NCBI RefSeq assembly: GCF_025215095.1
Contig: NZ_JALHAP010000080.1
Location: forward strand, 186,001-250,000
Source of the DNA: Dryocola boscaweniae
Lineage (GTDB): Bacteria; Pseudomonadota; Gammaproteobacteria; Enterobacterales; Enterobacteriaceae
DNA: 64,000 nt
Reading direction: 5' to 3'
Shown here: one piece after another, positions 17,988 to 27,116 of the stretch
Position numbering within the stretch: position 1 is the stretch's first letter
How the letters are laid out: each line of letters starts with the position of its first letter
Made by a program: the position numbers and the translations under genes
The notes under the pieces: model-generated
The model's input: the letters and a program-made list of their open reading frames with translations, nothing else
Told to the model about the DNA's origin: nothing
Database searches by the model: none

Positions 17988-19643
17988 ATGTTGTCTGGGC
18001 AAAACCCAGCACGTGTCTGGAACACACGCCGCACCGAGAAACAGCGGCGTATGGCTTCCGCCAACGTGCAGGGCAAGGTGCTTCCAACCGAAGACCTTGT
18101 CGATATGCTGGAAAAGCTGATCGCCCCTGGCGACCGCGTGGTACTTGAAGGGAATAACCAAAAACAGGCGGATTTTCTTTCCCGCATGTTGGCCGAGGTC
18201 AGCCCGTCGAAAGTACACGACCTGCATATGATCATGCCGAGCGTCGGGCGTAGCGAACACCTTGATATTTTTGAAAAAGGTATCGCCCGTCGGCTCGATT
18301 TCTCCTTCTCTGGCACCCAAAGCCTGCGTATTTCGCAGCTATTAGAAGACGGTCAGTTAGAGATTGGGGCTATTCATACTTACATCGAACTTTATTCTCG
18401 CCTGTATGTTGACCTTGCGCCAAACGTTGCGCTGATTGCCGGCTTTAAAGCCGATCGCAAAGGCAACCTCTACACTGGCGCAAGCACCGAAGATACGCCT
18501 GCGCTGGTTGAGGCCGCAGCTTTCCACGACGGCATCGTTATCGCTCAGGTTAATGAACTGGTAGACGATGAATGCGACCTGCCGCGTGTGGATATTCCCG
18601 GTTCGTGGATTGATTATGTCGTTGTCGCCGACAAGCCGTTCTTTATCGAACCGCTTTTTACCCGCGATCCGCGTCTGATCAAACAAGAACACATCCTGAT
18701 GGCGATGATGGCGATTAAAGGCATCTATGCAGAGCATCAGGTACAGTCGCTCAACCACGGGATCGGCTTTAATACCGCCGCCATCGAACTGCTGCTGCCA
18801 ACCTACGGCGAACAGCTCGGCCTGAAGGGCAAAATCTGTAAACACTGGACGCTGAACCCGCACCCTACGCTTATTCCTGCCATCGAAAGCGGCTGGGTCG
18901 AAAGCGTGCATTGCTTCGGCGGTGAGCTGGGCATGGAAGAGTACATCCGCGCTCGTCCGGACGTATTCTTTACCGGCGCTGATGGCTCAATGCGCTCAAA
19001 CCGCGCTTTCTGCCAGCTAGCCGGTCAATACGCGGTGGATATGTTCATCGGTTCCACCCTGCAGGTTGATGGTCAGGCTAACTCCTCAACCGTAACGCGC
19101 GGTCGCCTTTCCGGCTTCGGCGGCGCGCCAAATATGGGCCACGATCCCCACGGCCGTCGTCATGCCACTCCAGCCTGGCTTGCTATGCAGAACGAACCCG
19201 ATCTGATGCAGCGTGGCCGCAAACTTGTGGTGCAAATGGTTGAAACTTTCCAGGCAGGCGTGAAGCCGACCTTCGTCGAAAAACTCGATGCGGTAGAAGT
19301 AGCGAAAACCTCCGGCATGCCGTTGGCTCCGGTCATGATCTACGGCGATGACGTGACTCATGTGCTGACCGAAGAAGGCATCGCCTATCTCTATCGCGCT
19401 GAAAGTCTTGAAGAACGTCGTGCAATGGTGGCCTCCGTTGCTGGCATCACCGACATCGGCCTGGGCGTTGATGCGAAACGTGTCGCTCAACTGCGTCGTA
19501 GCGGCAAAGTGGCCTTCCCGGAAGATATGGGCATTCGTCGCAGCGATGCGACCCGTTCGCTGCTGGCAGCCAGCAGCGTAGCTGATCTGGTCGAATGGTC
19601 CGACGGTCTTTATAACCCACCTGCGAAATTCCGGAGCTGGTAA
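17988..19643 (+). CDS. mdcA: Malonate decarboxylase alpha subunit (acetyl-S-ACP:malonate ACP transferase)
   Basis: MdcA exchanges acetate for malonate on the acyl carrier protein, so that malonyl-S-ACP can be decarboxylated. The 551 residues match the Klebsiella MdcA length, with N-terminus SGQNPARVWNTRRTEKQRR. A strong CAGGAGG ribosome binding site precedes ATG 17988. It opens the mdcABCDEFGH operon; its stop codon overlaps the mdcB start by one base (TAATG), indicating coupling. The enzyme is cytoplasmic and biotin-independent. Confidence 0.96.
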   Translation: MLSGQNPARVWNTRRTEKQRRMASANVQGKVLPTEDLVDMLEKLIAPGDRVVLEGNNQKQADFLSRMLAEVSPSKVHDLHMIMPSVGRSEHLDIFEKGIARRLDFSFSGTQSLRISQLLEDGQLEIGAIHTYIELYSRLYVDLAPNVALIAGFKADRKGNLYTGASTEDTPALVEAAAFHDGIVIAQVNELVDDECDLPRVDIPGSWIDYVVVADKPFFIEPLFTRDPRLIKQEHILMAMMAIKGIYAEHQVQSLNHGIGFNTAAIELLLPTYGEQLGLKGKICKHWTLNPHPTLIPAIESGWVESVHCFGGELGMEEYIRARPDVFFTGADGSMRSNRAFCQLAGQYAVDMFIGSTLQVDGQANSSTVTRGRLSGFGGAPNMGHDPHGRRHATPAWLAMQNEPDLMQRGRKLVVQMVETFQAGVKPTFVEKLDAVEVAKTSGMPLAPVMIYGDDVTHVLTEEGIAYLYRAESLEERRAMVASVAGITDIGLGVDAKRVAQLRRSGKVAFPEDMGIRRSDATRSLLAASSVADLVEWSDGLYNPPAKFRSW

Positions 19644-20527
19644 TGAAATTACAGCCACAGACTGGGGAAGAGGGCGGCGCGCAGTGGCTTGCAAGGGTTG
19701 CCACCCACAGCCTGATTGAAGAAGCACGCTTGAGCCCGAAACCCGGTCTGGTGGACAGCCGGGGAAGCGGCGCGCATCACGACCTGACGTTAAGTTTGAT
19801 GGAGCGCTCGGCGCATAGCCTCTCCCCGACATTTTATGCTCTGGCGTTACAAAGCTGGCAGCGCCCGGCGGATATCGCGCTGCGTCAACTGGTTGGCCGT
19901 TTAGGCCGCGAAGGCGAAGCGCAGATGATGGAGGCCACCGGCGGAGTGAATACTCACCGGGGCGCTATCTGGGCGCTGGGTTTGCTGATTTCTGCCGCCG
20001 CCATGTGCGCTTTAGAAGGCAGCAGTGAAGAGATTGCGGCAAACGCCGCGAAACTCGCCAGCTTGCCCGACAGCGCCGCACCAAAGATTTTCAGTAAGGG
20101 GTTATGCGCTACTCGTCGTTATCGCGTTCCCGGCGCTCGCGAAGAGGCACAGCAGGGATTTCCGCACGTTTTACAACTGGCGCTGCCGCAGTTGCGCCGC
20201 AGCCGCCAGTCAGGCGCCACGGAACAGCAGGCTCGTCTTGATGCTCTGATGGCAATCATGACGTCGCTCAGCGATACCTGCGTGCTTTCCCGCGCCGGGC
20301 TCGAAGGGCTTGAGGCTATGCAAAGCGGCGCGCGCAGCGTGCTGGCCGCAGGCGGCACGGCGCGGGCTAAAGGCCGGGCGGCGCTGGAACAACTGGATAA
20401 GCAAATGCTTGCGCTTAACGCTTCGCCCGGCGGCGCGGCTGACCTGCTTGCCGCCACGTTGCTGATTGACCGCATCGCCTGCGATGACGCTCGCGTCTCC
20501 CCATTACCGCAACATTCACACTTATAG
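19643..20527 (+). CDS. mdcB: Triphosphoribosyl-dephospho-CoA synthase MdcB
   Basis: MdcB makes 2'-(5''-triphosphoribosyl)-3'-dephospho-CoA from dephospho-CoA and ATP, the precursor of the malonate decarboxylase prosthetic group. It belongs to the CitG family; the 294-residue protein carries EARLSPKPGLVDSRGSGAHHD near the N-terminus, a family hallmark. It is translationally coupled to mdcA and followed after 8 nt by mdcC. Confidence 0.94.
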   Translation: MKLQPQTGEEGGAQWLARVATHSLIEEARLSPKPGLVDSRGSGAHHDLTLSLMERSAHSLSPTFYALALQSWQRPADIALRQLVGRLGREGEAQMMEATGGVNTHRGAIWALGLLISAAAMCALEGSSEEIAANAAKLASLPDSAAPKIFSKGLCATRRYRVPGAREEAQQGFPHVLQLALPQLRRSRQSGATEQQARLDALMAIMTSLSDTCVLSRAGLEGLEAMQSGARSVLAAGGTARAKGRAALEQLDKQMLALNASPGGAADLLAATLLIDRIACDDARVSPLPQHSHL

Positions 20528-20535
20528 AGGGTGTT

Positions 20536-20835
20536 ATGGAACACATTACGTTGTCATTTCCGGCAACCCGCACCGTCAGCGGCAAAGCGCTGGCCGGCGT
20601 GGTTGGCTCCGGCGATATGGAAGTTTTGTTCACCGCCGCCGAAGGCGAGACTCTGACCATCGATATCACCACGTCGGTGGATAACAGCGAGCAACGCTGG
20701 CAGGCGCTGTTTGGCCGGCTGGCCGCGCTGGGCAGCCTGCCTGCCGGGCAGATGCTGATCCACGATTTCGGCGCAACGCCGGGCGTGGCGCGCATTCGTA
20801 TCGAACAAGTATTTGAAGAGGTGAGCCATGCGTGA
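20536..20835 (+). CDS. mdcC: Malonate decarboxylase acyl carrier protein (delta subunit)
   Basis: This is a 99-residue acyl carrier protein. The serine that carries the triphosphoribosyl-dephospho-CoA group is visible as Ser25 in VVGSGDMEVLF, matching the Klebsiella modification site. It shuttles acetyl and malonyl groups between MdcA and the MdcD-MdcE decarboxylase. The 3' end overlaps mdcD by 8 nt. Confidence 0.95.
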   Translation: MEHITLSFPATRTVSGKALAGVVGSGDMEVLFTAAEGETLTIDITTSVDNSEQRWQALFGRLAALGSLPAGQMLIHDFGATPGVARIRIEQVFEEVSHA

Positions 20836-21661
20836 CGATCGCAGTTTTATCGAACTCAAAGCGCGTGAACGTGCACGTCTGCTGCTCGACGACGGCAGCT
20901 ATCGCGAACTGCTGGACCCATTCGAGGGTATTGTTTCACCGTGGTTAGGACCGCAGGGCATCGTGCCGCAGTCCGATGACGGCATGGTTGTCGCAAAAGG
21001 CACCCTTAACGGCGGGCCCGCGGTAGTGATTGCTATTGAAGGCTCATTCCAGGGCGGCAGCATGGGCGAAGTGTCCGGCGCGAAAATGGCCGCAGCGCTT
21101 GAGCTGGCAGCAGAAGACAACCGCAATGGCATTCCGACTCAGGCCGTGCTTTGTCTGGAAACCGGCGGCGTGCGCCTGCAGGAAGCCAACCTTGGACTTG
21201 CGGCAATTGCTGATATCCATGCAGCGATTGTTGACCTGCGCCGCTACACGCCAGTTGTGGGCGTGATTGCCGGCACCGTCGGCTGCTTCGGCGGCATGTC
21301 CATTGCCGCAGCGCTTTGCAGCTACCTGATTGTGACCCGGGAAGCGCGTCTTGGTCTGAACGGGCCACAGGTTATCGAACAGGAAGCGGGTATTGATGAA
21401 TACGATTCTCGCGACCGTCCGTTTATCTGGAGCATGACCGGCGGAGAAGTTCGCTACCAGAGCGGCCTGGTGGATGCGCTGGTCGGCGACGGTGTGAACG
21501 CGGTTAAGCAGGCGGTTAACGACGCTATCGCCAGGGGCGTACCGGCGAAACATCGCACCGATAACTACGCGTGGTATCTGGAACGCCTGACTAATTTTGA
21601 CACCGGCAAGCAGGCCGATGCCGAACAGATTAAACAGCTTTTTGGGGAGAATCGCTCATGA
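20828..21661 (+). CDS. mdcD: Malonate decarboxylase beta subunit
   Basis: MdcD, with MdcE, decarboxylates malonyl-S-ACP to acetyl-S-ACP and CO2. It has the crotonase-like carboxyltransferase fold; visible features include the glycine-rich oxyanion-hole region EGSFQGGSMGEVSG and GVIAGTVGCFGGMS. The length of 277 residues is normal for the family. It overlaps mdcC upstream and mdcE by 4 nt downstream (ATGA). Confidence 0.95.
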   Translation: MRDDRSFIELKARERARLLLDDGSYRELLDPFEGIVSPWLGPQGIVPQSDDGMVVAKGTLNGGPAVVIAIEGSFQGGSMGEVSGAKMAAALELAAEDNRNGIPTQAVLCLETGGVRLQEANLGLAAIADIHAAIVDLRRYTPVVGVIAGTVGCFGGMSIAAALCSYLIVTREARLGLNGPQVIEQEAGIDEYDSRDRPFIWSMTGGEVRYQSGLVDALVGDGVNAVKQAVNDAIARGVPAKHRTDNYAWYLERLTNFDTGKQADAEQIKQLFGENRS

Positions 21662-22458
21662 GCCAGAAACTGAATCGCGCCGCCGTATGGCTGGATAAGC
21701 TCACCGCAGGCGCACCACGTATGCCGGGGCTTTGTCCGTCAGTTCAGGTGGCAGATGGCGCCGTTGACGGGAAAGCCGCGCGCTTTATCGCCGTTGTGCC
21801 GGATGAAAATAACCATTATCCACGCGCCGCAGGTGGTGAAGTCGGGCTGCTTGAAGGCTGGACGCTGGCAAAAGTCGTTAGCGAAACCATTGCTGAAGAT
21901 GCCGATAAAGCTGAAAAGCGCGCCATCGTGGCGGTTATCGATGTGCCGAGCCAGGCTTATGGCCGTCGTGAAGAGGCCTTTGGCATCCATCAGGCGCTGG
22001 CGGGCGCAGCAGGCGCTTACGCGAATGCGCGTCTGGCCGGGCATCCGGTCGTGGGGCTGATTGTTGGTAAGGCGATGTCCGGGGCGTTTCTGGCGCACGG
22101 CTATCAGGCTAACCGCCTGATCGCTATCAACGATGCTGGGGTGATGATCCATGCGATGGGTAAAGAGTCGGCGGCGCGCATTACGCTGCGAACCGTAGAA
22201 GCGCTGGAAAAGCTGGCTGCAACCATCCCGCCGATGGCCTACGACATCAGTAACTACGAAACCCTGGGCTTGTTATCTGCACTGCTTGATATTGCTAACC
22301 CGGAAGCGCCGCAGGGCGATGACCTGGAAAAAGTGAATGCGGCCCTGGTGGCTGCGGTAGATGAAGCTCGCACCGATAACACCTTAAAAAACAGGCTGTA
22401 CGCTAAAAATCGCCATAGCTCAGCCCTTGTTCGCGAACGTATGCGCGCCGACTGGTAA
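21658..22458 (+). CDS. mdcE: Malonate decarboxylase gamma subunit
   Basis: MdcE is the partner of MdcD in the malonyl-S-ACP decarboxylase. The 266-residue protein has the carboxyltransferase-type motif GLIVGKAMSGAFLAHGYQA and a conserved N-terminus. It starts by a 4-nt overlap with mdcD. A 222-nt gap holding a REP pair separates it from mdcF, dividing the operon into an enzyme part and a transport/cofactor part. Confidence 0.95.
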   Translation: MSQKLNRAAVWLDKLTAGAPRMPGLCPSVQVADGAVDGKAARFIAVVPDENNHYPRAAGGEVGLLEGWTLAKVVSETIAEDADKAEKRAIVAVIDVPSQAYGRREEAFGIHQALAGAAGAYANARLAGHPVVGLIVGKAMSGAFLAHGYQANRLIAINDAGVMIHAMGKESAARITLRTVEALEKLAATIPPMAYDISNYETLGLLSALLDIANPEAPQGDDLEKVNAALVAAVDEARTDNTLKNRLYAKNRHSSALVRERMRADW

Positions 22459-22516
22459 CAGAAAAGACAGACCTGCCAGACGATATATAAGGGCGTTGGC
22501 GGCGGAATTTGTAAAT

Positions 22517-22586
22517 CGTAGGGTGGATAAGCGTTGCGCATCCGCCGCTCATACCCCGGCGGGTGGCGCGTTGCTTACCCGCCCTA
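22517..22586. repeat. REP/BIME-like palindromic pair inside the mdc operon
   Basis: GTAGGGTGGATAAGCG at 22517 faces CGCGTTGCTTACCCGCCCTAC ending at 22586. The flanks extend the symmetry (GAATTTGTA on the left, TACAAATTC on the right). It occupies the only long gap within mdc, between mdcE and mdcF. Confidence 0.8.
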
Positions 22587-22680
22587 CAAATTCACGTGCC
22601 TGACGCCAGAAATAACATCGTCTGAAAAATTATAAACATCGCACCAGTGCTGGAACTCTTTTTCAACTACAGGTGAAGTT

Positions 22681-23640
22681 ATGACTTACGTGATTGTTCA
22701 TGCTCTTGCTCCGATTTTTGTCATTATGCTGCTGGGCTTTTTCGCGGGCAAAGCGAAAATGGTCGATAACAAAAATGTTTCCCTGCTCAATATCTTCGTC
22801 ATGGATTTTGCGCTGCCTGCTGCGCTGTTTAGCGCAACGGTTCAAACGCCGTGGGCGGGTATTGTCAAACAGTCGCCGCTGATTGTAGTGCTGGTGCTGG
22901 CTATGTGGATCACCTACGCCGCAATTTACTTTATGGCGACCAAAATATTCAAAAAATCACCGCAGGATGCAGCCGTACTAACGCTGACCGTAGCGTTGCC
23001 TAACTATGCGGCGCTGGGGCTGCCCATTCTCGGCAGCGTGCTGGGTGAAGGTTCTGCCACGTCGCTTTCCGTTGCGGTGTCTATCGCCTGTGGTTCCGTA
23101 CTGATGACTCCGTTCTGCCTGCTGATTCTGGAGCGCGAAAAAGCGCGCGCGGCTGGCGAAGCAACGGGTTCTACGCTTGCGATGCTTCCGGTATTGATGT
23201 GGCGCTCGGTGAAAAAACCTATCGTCTGGGGACCGCTGCTGGGCGTGGTGTTGTCTGCTATCGGTATCCGCATGCCGGATCTGCTGCTGGCCTCCATCAA
23301 ACCGCTGGGTCTGTCTGCTACTGCCGCCGCCCTGTTCCTGACCGGTGTGATCCTGTCTGCCCGCAAGCTGCAAATCAATACCATGGTTTGCACCGCTACC
23401 CTTACCAAGCTGCTGATTCAGCCGTTTATCGCCTGGGGTATTGTGCTGGCGCTTGGCCTGAGCGGTCCGGTAGCGATAACCGCTATCCTGATGATTGCGC
23501 TGTCAGCCGGTTTCTTTGGCGTGGTATTCGGTAACCGATTTGGCGTGCAATCCCCGGATGCAGAAGCCGTATTGCTGCTGAGCTCCGTGCTCTCTATTCT
23601 GTCGTTACCGTTATTTATTTCTCTGACTTCAGGAATGTAA
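22681..23640 (+). CDS. mdcF: Malonate transporter MdcF (auxin efflux carrier family)
   Basis: This is a 319-residue inner-membrane carrier of the auxin efflux carrier family with about ten membrane segments, including the N-terminal PIFVIMLLGFFAGKAKMVD and C-terminal MIALSAGFFGVVFGNRFG. In Klebsiella-type mdc clusters this protein is the malonate carrier. Its start, ATG 22681, follows an AGGTGAAG ribosome binding site. It is separated from mdcG by only 3 nt. Confidence 0.93.
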   Translation: MTYVIVHALAPIFVIMLLGFFAGKAKMVDNKNVSLLNIFVMDFALPAALFSATVQTPWAGIVKQSPLIVVLVLAMWITYAAIYFMATKIFKKSPQDAAVLTLTVALPNYAALGLPILGSVLGEGSATSLSVAVSIACGSVLMTPFCLLILEREKARAAGEATGSTLAMLPVLMWRSVKKPIVWGPLLGVVLSAIGIRMPDLLLASIKPLGLSATAAALFLTGVILSARKLQINTMVCTATLTKLLIQPFIAWGIVLALGLSGPVAITAILMIALSAGFFGVVFGNRFGVQSPDAEAVLLLSSVLSILSLPLFISLTSGM

Positions 23641-23643
23641 TTC

Positions 23644-24267
23644 ATGAACACAACACGTCCTCACGATCTGCTCTGGCTTAATGACCGCGCAGCGCTTGAA
23701 GAAGTGAGCGAAGAGTGGGTCATCAGCCAGTGGCGCCCCGCGCTGCCGGTAGTGGTGCGACGTGATGTGAGCCATGATAAAGAGCGCATTCCAGTAGGTG
23801 TCCGCGGAATGCGCCGTGACCAGCGTGCAGCCGGATGGGTGAACGCTGTAAACATTAAGCGCGTTGTTTCTCCGGAAGCGCTGGCCTCTCATACAGTGCT
23901 GGTCGGCTCGCCGTTTGTTTCCATGCCGCCAGTGCAGGGCGCGATCCAGTTGGCGCTACGGGAGTGGCCCTGGGTTTGGGGTATAACCGGCAGCGTGGGC
24001 TACGCGCTGGCAACGGAAGTTCCGGTATTGCATGCAGATAGCGATCTCGACCTGCTTATCCGCAGCCCTGAACCCATTACCCGCGAAATGCTGGTGGAAT
24101 GGCAGCAGGTCATCGGCCAGCTTTTGTGCCGCGCCGATACACAAATCGAAACGCCGCAGGGCGCTTTTGCGCTGAGTGAATGGTTGCGGGAAGATCGCGT
24201 GCTGCTCAAAACCAGCAGCGGCCCGCAACTGGTCATCGATCCGTGGGCGTTTAAGGGAGAAGTATGA
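23644..24267 (+). CDS. mdcG: Phosphoribosyl-dephospho-CoA transferase (holo-ACP synthase) MdcG
   Basis: MdcG transfers the prosthetic group made by MdcB onto the serine of MdcC. The 207-residue protein shows the nucleotidyltransferase signature GSVGYALAT ... DSDLDLLIRSP, with the paired aspartates that bind metal. It overlaps mdcH by 4 nt. Confidence 0.94.
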   Translation: MNTTRPHDLLWLNDRAALEEVSEEWVISQWRPALPVVVRRDVSHDKERIPVGVRGMRRDQRAAGWVNAVNIKRVVSPEALASHTVLVGSPFVSMPPVQGAIQLALREWPWVWGITGSVGYALATEVPVLHADSDLDLLIRSPEPITREMLVEWQQVIGQLLCRADTQIETPQGAFALSEWLREDRVLLKTSSGPQLVIDPWAFKGEV

Positions 24268-25172
24268 AAATCCTCTTCACCTTTCCCGGACAGGGAACGC
24301 AACGTGCCGGCATGTTGCAGAAGTTACCGCAAGATAGCGACATTATGGCGCGGGTTCGCGCCGTTCTGAATGATGAAACAGATGCCTTAGATACTGCTGA
24401 AGCTCTCGAACATACCCGCGCCGTTCAGCTTTGCTTATTGATAGCGGGCGTGGCCTGGGCGCAGGAGCTTGAGCGCAACGGCGTGCAGCCGGATATGGTC
24501 AGCGGTTTATCCATTGGCGCTTTCCCGGCTGCAGTGGCGGCAGGGGCGCTAAAATTTGAAGATGCGCTGCGCCTGGTCGCCCTGCGCGGCGATTTGATGG
24601 AGCAGGCTTATCCGCACGGTTACGGCCTGACGGCGATTACCGGCTTACAGCCAGGGCAGGTAGAAGCGCTGGTGGAAGGCTCGGGAACTTACATCGCCAA
24701 TATTAACGCCGAGCAGCAAATTGTTATCGCCGGGCGCGATGAGGATATGGCGAAAGTTGCGCAAAGCGCGCTGGCGAAAGGCGCGCAGAAAGCCAAAAAA
24801 TTGGCGGTGAGCGTGCCGTCGCACTGTGAATTGCTCCGTGAGCCAGCCCTTAAACTGCTGCGGGCTTTTACAGAGATAACGTTAAGCCGTCCACGCTGCG
24901 CTTACCTCAGCGGCAGTACCGCTCGTGTATTGTGGCAGCCGGAGCAAATCGCAGAAGATTTGGCGCTTAACATGTCTCGCACCGTGCGCTGGCGCGACGC
25001 AATGGTTGCCGCCAATGAACGCGATGTACGCCTGGCTATCGAAATGCCTCCCGGCAGCGTATTGACGGGTCTGACGCGACAGGCATTCCGCGAAGGCGAT
25101 ATGCTGTGCCGCGAGCAAAATAGCGTGGCGCTGATTCAGCGTCTTGCTCAGCGCACTAAAGCGACGCGTTAG
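24264..25172 (+). CDS. mdcH: Malonyl-CoA:ACP transacylase MdcH
   Basis: MdcH primes the carrier protein with malonyl groups from malonyl-CoA. The 302-residue protein is FabD-like: N-terminal FTFPGQGTQRAGM, nucleophile motif GLSIGAF (the Ser within GxSxG), and the catalytic His in SVPSHCELL. It closes the mdc operon, and its last 17 nt overlap the 3' end of mdcR on the opposite strand. Confidence 0.94.
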   Translation: MKILFTFPGQGTQRAGMLQKLPQDSDIMARVRAVLNDETDALDTAEALEHTRAVQLCLLIAGVAWAQELERNGVQPDMVSGLSIGAFPAAVAAGALKFEDALRLVALRGDLMEQAYPHGYGLTAITGLQPGQVEALVEGSGTYIANINAEQQIVIAGRDEDMAKVAQSALAKGAQKAKKLAVSVPSHCELLREPALKLLRAFTEITLSRPRCAYLSGSTARVLWQPEQIAEDLALNMSRTVRWRDAMVAANERDVRLAIEMPPGSVLTGLTRQAFREGDMLCREQNSVALIQRLAQRTKATR

Positions 25173-26094
25173 GCGTATCGGTAAACGAGCGGGCGTACAT
25201 GCGTCCCTCGGCGACCAGCGCCAGTAGATTTGGATCAAGTTCGCGGTTACGGGCAAAGACGATGGCAATTTGCTGTTTCATTTGGTACGGCTCGGCAAGC
25301 TTCAGAAGCTGTATCGAATTCTCATAGACTTTCTTCATTCGCCCCGGCATTAACGCCAACCCCACGCCTGCCTGCACCAGGCTTAGCATCGAGAAGATAT
25401 CGTTTACCCGCGTCACGATCTCCGGTTCAAATCCCGCAATATGAAACGCTTCCTGAAAGCCGTTGTAGGTGGCAAACCCTTCTGCCAGCGAGACGAATTT
25501 CCGATCGTGAAAGTCGCGGAGATCGGCCAGTTGGCTGGTATCAAGTGGAGAAGCGGCGGGGGCGGCGAGGAATATATCGTCCTGGAATAGCGGCAGCGCT
25601 TCGAGGCTGCTACGGTCGATTTCACCTTCTGAAACGGAGATAAGGATGGCATCCAGCACCCCATCTTCCAGCATATTGAGCAGCATCTGGTTTGAACCCA
25701 TCGTGAGATCCATTTCCAGCTCCGGGCGGCGCAGTTTCATGCCCATAATCAGGCGCGGCACGGTTTCCAGAGTAAGAGAATAAAGCGTGCCGATGCGCAG
25801 CCGTCCTTGCCCGACTCCCGCCGCCTGGCGCGTCTCTTCGATACCGCGTTCCATCAAGGCTACGGCCTCTTTGCTGTGCTCAAGCAAAGTAAAAGCCGAT
25901 TGGAGCGGGACCAGATTTCGGCCTTTATGAATAAACAGCGGACAGCGTACGCCTTCTTCAAGCGTATGTAAGGCACGATGAACGCTGACGCCGCTGATAC
26001 CGAGCGCCTCAGCCGTGCGGGCGATGTTTCCCTTCTCCATAAACGCCATAAAAATCTCGAGCTTACGGAAGGTGATTTCTGCGTCTATTTTCAT
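25156..26094 (-). CDS. mdcR: LysR-type regulator of malonate utilisation MdcR
   Basis: This 312-residue LysR-type regulator has an N-terminal winged helix (about 8-65, FRKLEIFMAFMEKGNIARTAEALGISGVSVHRAL split across the helices) and a substrate-binding effector domain. In Klebsiella-type clusters MdcR activates mdc genes in response to malonate. Here it lies convergent to the operon and overlaps mdcH by 17 nt, so the two mRNAs are antisense at their ends. Confidence 0.92.
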   Translation of the reverse strand: MKIDAEITFRKLEIFMAFMEKGNIARTAEALGISGVSVHRALHTLEEGVRCPLFIHKGRNLVPLQSAFTLLEHSKEAVALMERGIEETRQAAGVGQGRLRIGTLYSLTLETVPRLIMGMKLRRPELEMDLTMGSNQMLLNMLEDGVLDAILISVSEGEIDRSSLEALPLFQDDIFLAAPAASPLDTSQLADLRDFHDRKFVSLAEGFATYNGFQEAFHIAGFEPEIVTRVNDIFSMLSLVQAGVGLALMPGRMKKVYENSIQLLKLAEPYQMKQQIAIVFARNRELDPNLLALVAEGRMYARSFTDTPNASL

Positions 26095-26302
26095 GCGTGA
26101 CGGGCGGCCTCATTCAGAAATGCATAAGGCGTAAGGTACAGTAAAAAAGCTCTTTAACCCTAACGTTGCCGGGATTCTTAAACTAAAGTCATTCACTGGC
26201 TTCCCCCAATGGGCGACGGAGAGGTTGGAAAAATCAGCGTAATGGCCTGCTGATTTATAAAGAAAATATCGTTATTTCTCTCACCTGAAGGACTTTGGCT
26301 TT

Positions 26303-26890
26303 ATGAAAGCAATGCAGACATTTATCAAGGGCGCGACCGCGCTTTCGTTACTGGCTCTCACCACCCTGGGCGCTAACGCCGCCACGCTTCCCGTCTCCGG
26401 GGATTTTCATGCCGATAAATTTGCGGCGAAAATTGTCTCAGTCGATCAGAAGAATCATGTGGTAGTGCTTGAAGGCGAAGGGGGCGATAAGGTTGCGCTC
26501 AATGTTCCTGAATCCTCTTCTGACCTGGCCAAACTCAAAGCCGGCGATGTCGTGGACACGACCGTCATTCGATCGGTGGCGGTAGGGCTGGACACGGACA
26601 TCGATAAATCTGCGCCTACGGCTTCCACCACCTCCGGAGAAAGCAAGGCGAGCGATGATAACCCGAACGTCGGGCGTGAGGCATTTCGCCAGGTTAACGT
26701 GCAGTTGAAAATTAAACATATCGATCTGAAAAAGAATGAGGTGACCTTCGAAGGGCCAAAAGGGCAGCAGAAGGTGATAGCTATTGATAACCCGGATATT
26801 CAGGCGCGCCTGAAAGAGTTAAAAGTCGATCAAAGCATCCGCGTTACTTACACCGATGCCATACAGATTAACGTCCGTCCTGCGAAGTAA
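26303..26890 (+). CDS. Periplasmic protein of unknown function with an internal duplication
   Basis: I do not recognise this 195-residue protein. It has a clear signal peptide (cleavage likely after GANA). The mature part contains two similar beta-rich repeats: about 41-95 (KIVSVDQKNHVVVLEGEGG ... DLAKLKAGD) and about 136-190 (KIKHIDLKKNEVTFEGPKG ... RLKELKVDQ), joined by a Ser/Thr-rich linker. Each repeat looks like a small barrel, perhaps OB-like. It is divergent from mdcR with a 208-nt gap. A role in metal or envelope stress binding would be a guess. Confidence 0.7.
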   Translation: MKAMQTFIKGATALSLLALTTLGANAATLPVSGDFHADKFAAKIVSVDQKNHVVVLEGEGGDKVALNVPESSSDLAKLKAGDVVDTTVIRSVAVGLDTDIDKSAPTASTTSGESKASDDNPNVGREAFRQVNVQLKIKHIDLKKNEVTFEGPKGQQKVIAIDNPDIQARLKELKVDQSIRVTYTDAIQINVRPAK

Positions 26891-26901
26891 GCCTGCCTGA
26901 A

Positions 26902-26929
26902 TAGCCCCGCCTTTTATGAAGGGAGGGGC
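26902..26929 (+). terminator. Possible terminator after the periplasmic duplicated-repeat protein
   Basis: A GC-rich stem AGCCCCGCC / GGAGGGGCT with one mismatch lies 10-40 nt after the stop codon. It has no clean T tract, so it is a weak call. Confidence 0.35.
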
Positions 26930-27036
26930 TGCCCTCTTCGATAAGTCTTTCCAATAACGCACCCTAAAATCCTTCTGATGTCACAATTTTTGCCAAAAGG
27001 TGTTCGCTGCCTGAGGCGTCTTCCGCCTGCCGATCG

Positions 27037-27052
27037 CGTGACCTGAATCACA
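27037..27052. promoter_or_regulatory. CRP site upstream of the dga-like operon
   Basis: CGTGA-CCTGAA-TCACA matches the TGTGA-N6-TCACA consensus at 9 of 10 positions. It lies about 150 nt before the PRD gene. A -10-like element near 27073-27088 would place it at about -41 to -50, a normal activating position. This predicts glucose repression of the operon. Confidence 0.65.
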
Positions 27053-27116
27053 CAAAACCAGCGAATTATCACAATACAGGCGTTTTATGTGGAACAGATC
27101 ACTGCCACCGCTGCTA

